In this document: positions 22,947-25,286 of the stretch, in pieces
Numbering within the stretch: position 1 is the first letter of the stretch
How the letters are laid out: the number at the start of each line of letters is the position of its first letter
Assembly: GCA_038210415.1 (NCBI GenBank)
Contig: JBBQWS010000049.1
Span: 1-25,286 of the forward strand
Reading direction: 5' to 3'
From: JBBQWS01 sp038210415
Lineage (GTDB): Bacteria; Actinomycetota; Actinomycetes; Prado026
DNA: 25,286 nt
Notes under the pieces: model-generated
The model's database searches: none
Seen by the model: the letters and a program-made list of their open reading frames with translations, nothing else
Told to the model about the DNA's origin: nothing
Program-made: the position numbers and the translations under genes

Positions 22947-23440
22947 GAGGTGCTCCCTGCGGGTGTCGTCGTGCGGGTCCCGGCTTCCTCGGCCGCGGCC
23001 CACTGCACCGACCGCACGATCGTGGCGTACCCCGTGCACCGACAGATCTGGCCCGAGATGGCCTGGCGGATCTCGCCCTCGGATGGGTTCGGGTTGCTGT
23101 TGAGCAGCGCCCTGGCCGTCATCATCATGCCCGGGGTGCAGAACCCGCACTGCAGGCCGTGGCACTCCATGAACCCCTGCTGCACCGGGTCGAGCTCGGC
23201 GCCGTTGGCCAGCCCCTCGACCGTCCGCACCTCGTGGCCGCCGGCCATCGCGGCCAGCACCGTGCAGGACTTCACCGGCTCGCCGTCCATCCACACGACG
23301 CAGGTGCCGCAGTTGCTCGTGTCGCAACCCCAGTGGGTGCCGGTCAACGCGAGGTGGTCGCGCAGGAAGTGGACGAGCAGCAGCCGTCCCTCGATCTCCC
23401 GGGTGACCTCTTCACCGTTGACGGTCATCGAAACCTGCAT
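22943..23440 (-). CDS. coxS: CO dehydrogenase small subunit CoxS (two [2Fe-2S] clusters)
   Basis: A 165-residue iron-sulfur protein. The plant-ferredoxin-type cluster uses Cys39, Cys44, Cys47 and Cys59 (GCDTSNCGTC and KSC). The second, helical cluster uses Cys98, Cys101, Cys133 and Cys135 (LQCGFCTPG and QICRCTGY). It carries electrons from CoxL to the FAD in CoxM. The ATG at 23440 lies two bases downstream of the coxM stop, and the stop overlaps the coxL start. The C-terminal 15 residues are a disordered Thr-rich tail. Confidence 0.96.
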   Translation of the reverse strand: MQVSMTVNGEEVTREIEGRLLLVHFLRDHLALTGTHWGCDTSNCGTCVVWMDGEPVKSCTVLAAMAGGHEVRTVEGLANGAELDPVQQGFMECHGLQCGFCTPGMMMTARALLNSNPNPSEGEIRQAISGQICRCTGYATIVRSVQWAAAEEAGTRTTTPAGSTS

Positions 23441-23442
23441 CG

Positions 23443-24318
23443 TCAGACCCTCTCGTTCGCTCGGGCGACGGAGCGGCGGAGCGCCCGTCGGGTCAGCTCG
23501 CTGGCCAGGTGTCGCTTGTACTCCGCCGTGCCACGCATGTCCGTGGCCGGGTTGCAGCTCTGGGAAGCGATCTCGCCGGCCCGGGTGAACAGTTCCTCGG
23601 AGACCGGCTGGCCGCGCAGCGCCTCGGAGATCGCCGGCAGTCCGGCGGTGTTCGGACCGACCGCTGCGAGGCCGACCCGGGCGTCGGCGATGACGCCGCC
23701 GGCGAGCCATACCGCGGCGCCGGCCGACACGATGGCCCAGTCTCCGGCCCGGCGCTCGACCTTCTCGTACGCGCTGCCGCCGCCCGGGCGCACCGGGAAC
23801 CGCACCTCGACGAGCATCTCGGCGGCGCCGACAGCCGTCTCGTACGGGCCACGGTGGAACTCCTCCATCGCGACGACGCGCTCGCCGTCCTTGCTGCGGA
23901 TCACGCAGCTGGCACCCAGCGTCGTACAGACGGCGGAGAGATCCTCAGAGGGGTCGGCCTGGCACAGCGAACCGCCGAGGGTGCCCCGGTTGCGGACCAC
24001 GGGATCGGCGATCACCTGCTCGGCGTCGCCGAAGATCGGGAACGTGTCGGCGAGGGTGGCGGACTCGAGCAGCTCGCGGTGCCGGGTCATGGCCCCGATC
24101 CGGATCTGCGTGGGCTCGACCGTGATGTAGCTGAGCTCGCCGTGCAGGTCGTTGATGTCGATGAGGTACTCGAAGTTGGCCAGCCGCAGCTTCATCATCG
24201 GGAGCAGGCTGTGGCCGCCGGCCACGAGTCTCGCGGTGTCGCCGAGCCGGTCCAGAAGCCCGATCGCCTGGTCCACGCTGGTCGCTCGTTCGTACTCGAA
24301 CGGTGCCGGAACTTGCAT
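23443..24318 (-). CDS. coxM: CO dehydrogenase FAD-binding subunit CoxM
   Basis: A 291-residue flavoprotein. The FAD pyrophosphate loops are AGGHSLLP (33-40) and TLGGS (113-117), the latter in the block NRGTLGGSLCQADPSED. A CO dehydrogenase flavoprotein C-terminal domain follows (about 175-280). It takes electrons from CoxS and hands them to quinone through the membrane. The ATG at 24318 is preceded by AAGGGG eight bases away. An upstream ATG at 24351 would add eleven residues absent from the family. It is the first gene of the operon coxM-S-L-F-D-G-E. Confidence 0.95.
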   Translation of the reverse strand: MQVPAPFEYERATSVDQAIGLLDRLGDTARLVAGGHSLLPMMKLRLANFEYLIDINDLHGELSYITVEPTQIRIGAMTRHRELLESATLADTFPIFGDAEQVIADPVVRNRGTLGGSLCQADPSEDLSAVCTTLGASCVIRSKDGERVVAMEEFHRGPYETAVGAAEMLVEVRFPVRPGGGSAYEKVERRAGDWAIVSAGAAVWLAGGVIADARVGLAAVGPNTAGLPAISEALRGQPVSEELFTRAGEIASQSCNPATDMRGTAEYKRHLASELTRRALRRSVARANERV

Positions 24319-24374
24319 GCCCAACCCCTTGTCCTCGGAGCCAACCCGCACATTCGGCGTCAGTCCGGGGCGGA

Positions 24375-24404
24375 TGTCAACAGCGTCCTAAGGGTTCGCT
24401 TAGG
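24375..24404 (-). promoter_or_regulatory. Candidate cox operon promoter box and LysR operator
   Basis: On the minus strand a perfect TTGACA lies at 24375-24380. Six bases upstream of it is the palindrome CCTAAG-N6-CTTAGG (24387-24404), which fits an LTTR-type site except that the T-to-A spacing is 12 rather than 11. The -10 element downstream (around 24355, GAATGT) is weak, which suits a promoter that needs an activator. Confidence 0.45.
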
Positions 24405-24456
24405 TCGCCCCCGCCCTTGCACACCCCCACTAGGGCGGCGAGCTAGGGTCGGCCGT

Positions 24457-25104
24457 ATGAGCCGCACCTACTGGCCGCTCTTCGACCTGCGCCTGACCAC
24501 GCCGGGCCTGGAGCTGCGACCGATGACGGAGGCCGACCAGGGGGTGGTCGCGGACGTGCTGCCGCCGGATGTCGAGTTCGACCCGGCGGCAGCACGTTTC
24601 GCGGTCGGCGAGGAGCAGTACCAGCGCGGCCTGCTCGCGCACCAGACGTACTGGCGGGCCTACGGCACCTGGACGCCCGAAGCCTGGCGGGTGAACTTCC
24701 TCGTCCTTCGGGACGGGGAGATCATCGGGGCGCAGGAGCTGGAGGGCAACGACTTCCTCGCGCTGCGTACGGTCGACACCGCGTCGTTCCTCGTCGAGTC
24801 GGCGCGGGGCAAGGGGCTCGGCCAGCAGATGCGGCGGGCTGTGCTCGGTCTGGCTTTCGGTCCGCTCCGCGCCGAGGCCGCGATCACCGAGGCGTGGCAC
24901 GACAACCACGCCTCGCTCGGGGTGTCCCGTGCGCTCGGCTACCAGCCGAACGGCGAGTCACGGCACCGGCGCGGCGATGGGGTGGACCGGATGGTCCACC
25001 TTCGGCTGACCCGGTCGGACTGGCTGTCCCGCGGTGGCGCCGGCGACCTCACGATCAGCGGCTTCGAGCCGTGCCGCCCGCTCTTCGGCCTGTTGGAGCG
25101 TTGA
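24457..25104 (+). CDS. GNAT-family N-acetyltransferase
   Basis: A 215-residue protein of the RimJ/RimL-like GNAT group. It opens with the strand TTPGLELRPMTEADQG. The middle part is VNFLVLRDGEIIGAQELEG, and the acetyl-CoA loop is ARGKGLG within FLVESARGKGLGQQMRRAVL. The tail has the ITEAWHDNHASLGVSRALGY block common to this group (Asn and Ser that contact CoA). It would acetylate an amino group of a protein or small molecule; the substrate is unknown. The ATG at 24457 has AGGG about ten bases upstream. A TAGGGT box ends seven bases before the ATG, so a leaderless transcript is also possible. It is divergent from the cox operon. Confidence 0.85.
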   Translation: MSRTYWPLFDLRLTTPGLELRPMTEADQGVVADVLPPDVEFDPAAARFAVGEEQYQRGLLAHQTYWRAYGTWTPEAWRVNFLVLRDGEIIGAQELEGNDFLALRTVDTASFLVESARGKGLGQQMRRAVLGLAFGPLRAEAAITEAWHDNHASLGVSRALGYQPNGESRHRRGDGVDRMVHLRLTRSDWLSRGGAGDLTISGFEPCRPLFGLLER

Positions 25105-25161
25105 TCTTGAGCCTTGCGTGGGTCGCCACGGCGTGTCGGCCACGCAAGGCTCAAGATCAAC
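25100..25161. terminator. Perfect 22-bp inverted repeat, probable bidirectional terminator
   Basis: The arms at 25100-25121 and 25140-25161 are exact reverse complements (starting GTTGATCTTGAG and ending CTCAAGATCAAC), with an 18-base loop. The left arm includes the stop codon of the acetyltransferase gene. Lying between two converging genes, it would end transcription from both sides. Confidence 0.75.
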
Positions 25162-25182
25162 ATGGTTGGTGCGGGTGGTGGG

Positions 25183-25286
25183 CTAGCCGCCGGAGCCGGA
25201 GGGCACCAGGGTACGGATCACCCGCAACGCCACCGACAGCGTGGCCAGGTCGAACGACTCGGCGGTGGACATCTCCTGCAGGGTGG
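25183..25286 (-). CDS. C-terminal end of a gene cut by the window, probably NAD-dependent glutamate dehydrogenase
   Basis: The last 34 codons of a minus-strand gene read TLQEMSTAESFDLATLSVALR, then VIRTLVPSGSGG and a TAG stop at 25183. The stretch FDLATLSVALRVIR resembles the extreme C-terminus of the very large (about 1,600-residue) NAD-dependent glutamate dehydrogenases of actinobacteria. The match rests on a few residues from memory, so the name is tentative. The reading frame and stop are clear. Confidence 0.5.
   Translation of the reverse strand, partial: TLQEMSTAESFDLATLSVALRVIRTLVPSGSGG

Noticed and set aside
25100..25161. Ends of an insertion sequence
   Set aside because: The two arms enclose only 18 bases and there is no transposase nearby.

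Overview
The window is high-GC DNA with long genes, GTG/TTG starts and many 4-base stop/start overlaps. An intact smpB/ssrA/ftsEX/prfB block, a Tad pilus locus, a LAXTG surface protein and a form I CO dehydrogenase operon together point to a soil-type actinobacterium. The family cannot be fixed from this stretch alone.

Region 1 (1 to about 3145) looks like the right-hand end of an integrated element. It holds the 5' end of a secreted protein (minus strand), an AT-richer regulatory stretch with inverted repeats, an XRE repressor, an ImmA/IrrE metalloprotease and a large serine recombinase. The recombinase frame runs, without a stop, into the 3' end of the host tmRNA gene. Repressor, protease and integrase in this order resemble the immR-immA-int switch of ICEBs1-type elements.

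Region 2 (3146 to 11120, all minus strand) is conserved actinobacterial core: prfB (RF2), a sortase-E-type surface protein with a structured leader, ftsE, ftsX, an S41 carboxy-terminal protease, smpB, a DUF2207 membrane protein and ssrA. The tmRNA encodes the tag ANTNRADFALAA and pairs functionally with SmpB in ribosome rescue.

Region 3 (11238 to 15731, minus) is a compact Tad/Flp pilus operon: tadA, tadB, tadC, a small pilin-like protein, two TadE-like pseudopilins and a TadG/Rv3660-type membrane protein. Most of these genes are joined by 1- or 4-base overlaps.

Region 4 (15883 to 24404) is an aerobic CO dehydrogenase module. The operon reads coxM-S-L, an XdhC/CoxF-type maturation protein fused to a YHS domain, coxD (MoxR ATPase), coxG and coxE (VWA). 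A LysR regulator converges on it and overlaps the end of coxE by 50 bp. CoxL carries the form I motif AYACSFR. A palindrome sits just upstream of a TTGACA box before coxM and is a candidate LysR operator.

Region 5 (24457 to 25286) has a GNAT acetyltransferase, a perfect 22-bp inverted repeat over its stop codon, and the last 34 codons of a convergent gene, probably the large NAD-dependent glutamate dehydrogenase.
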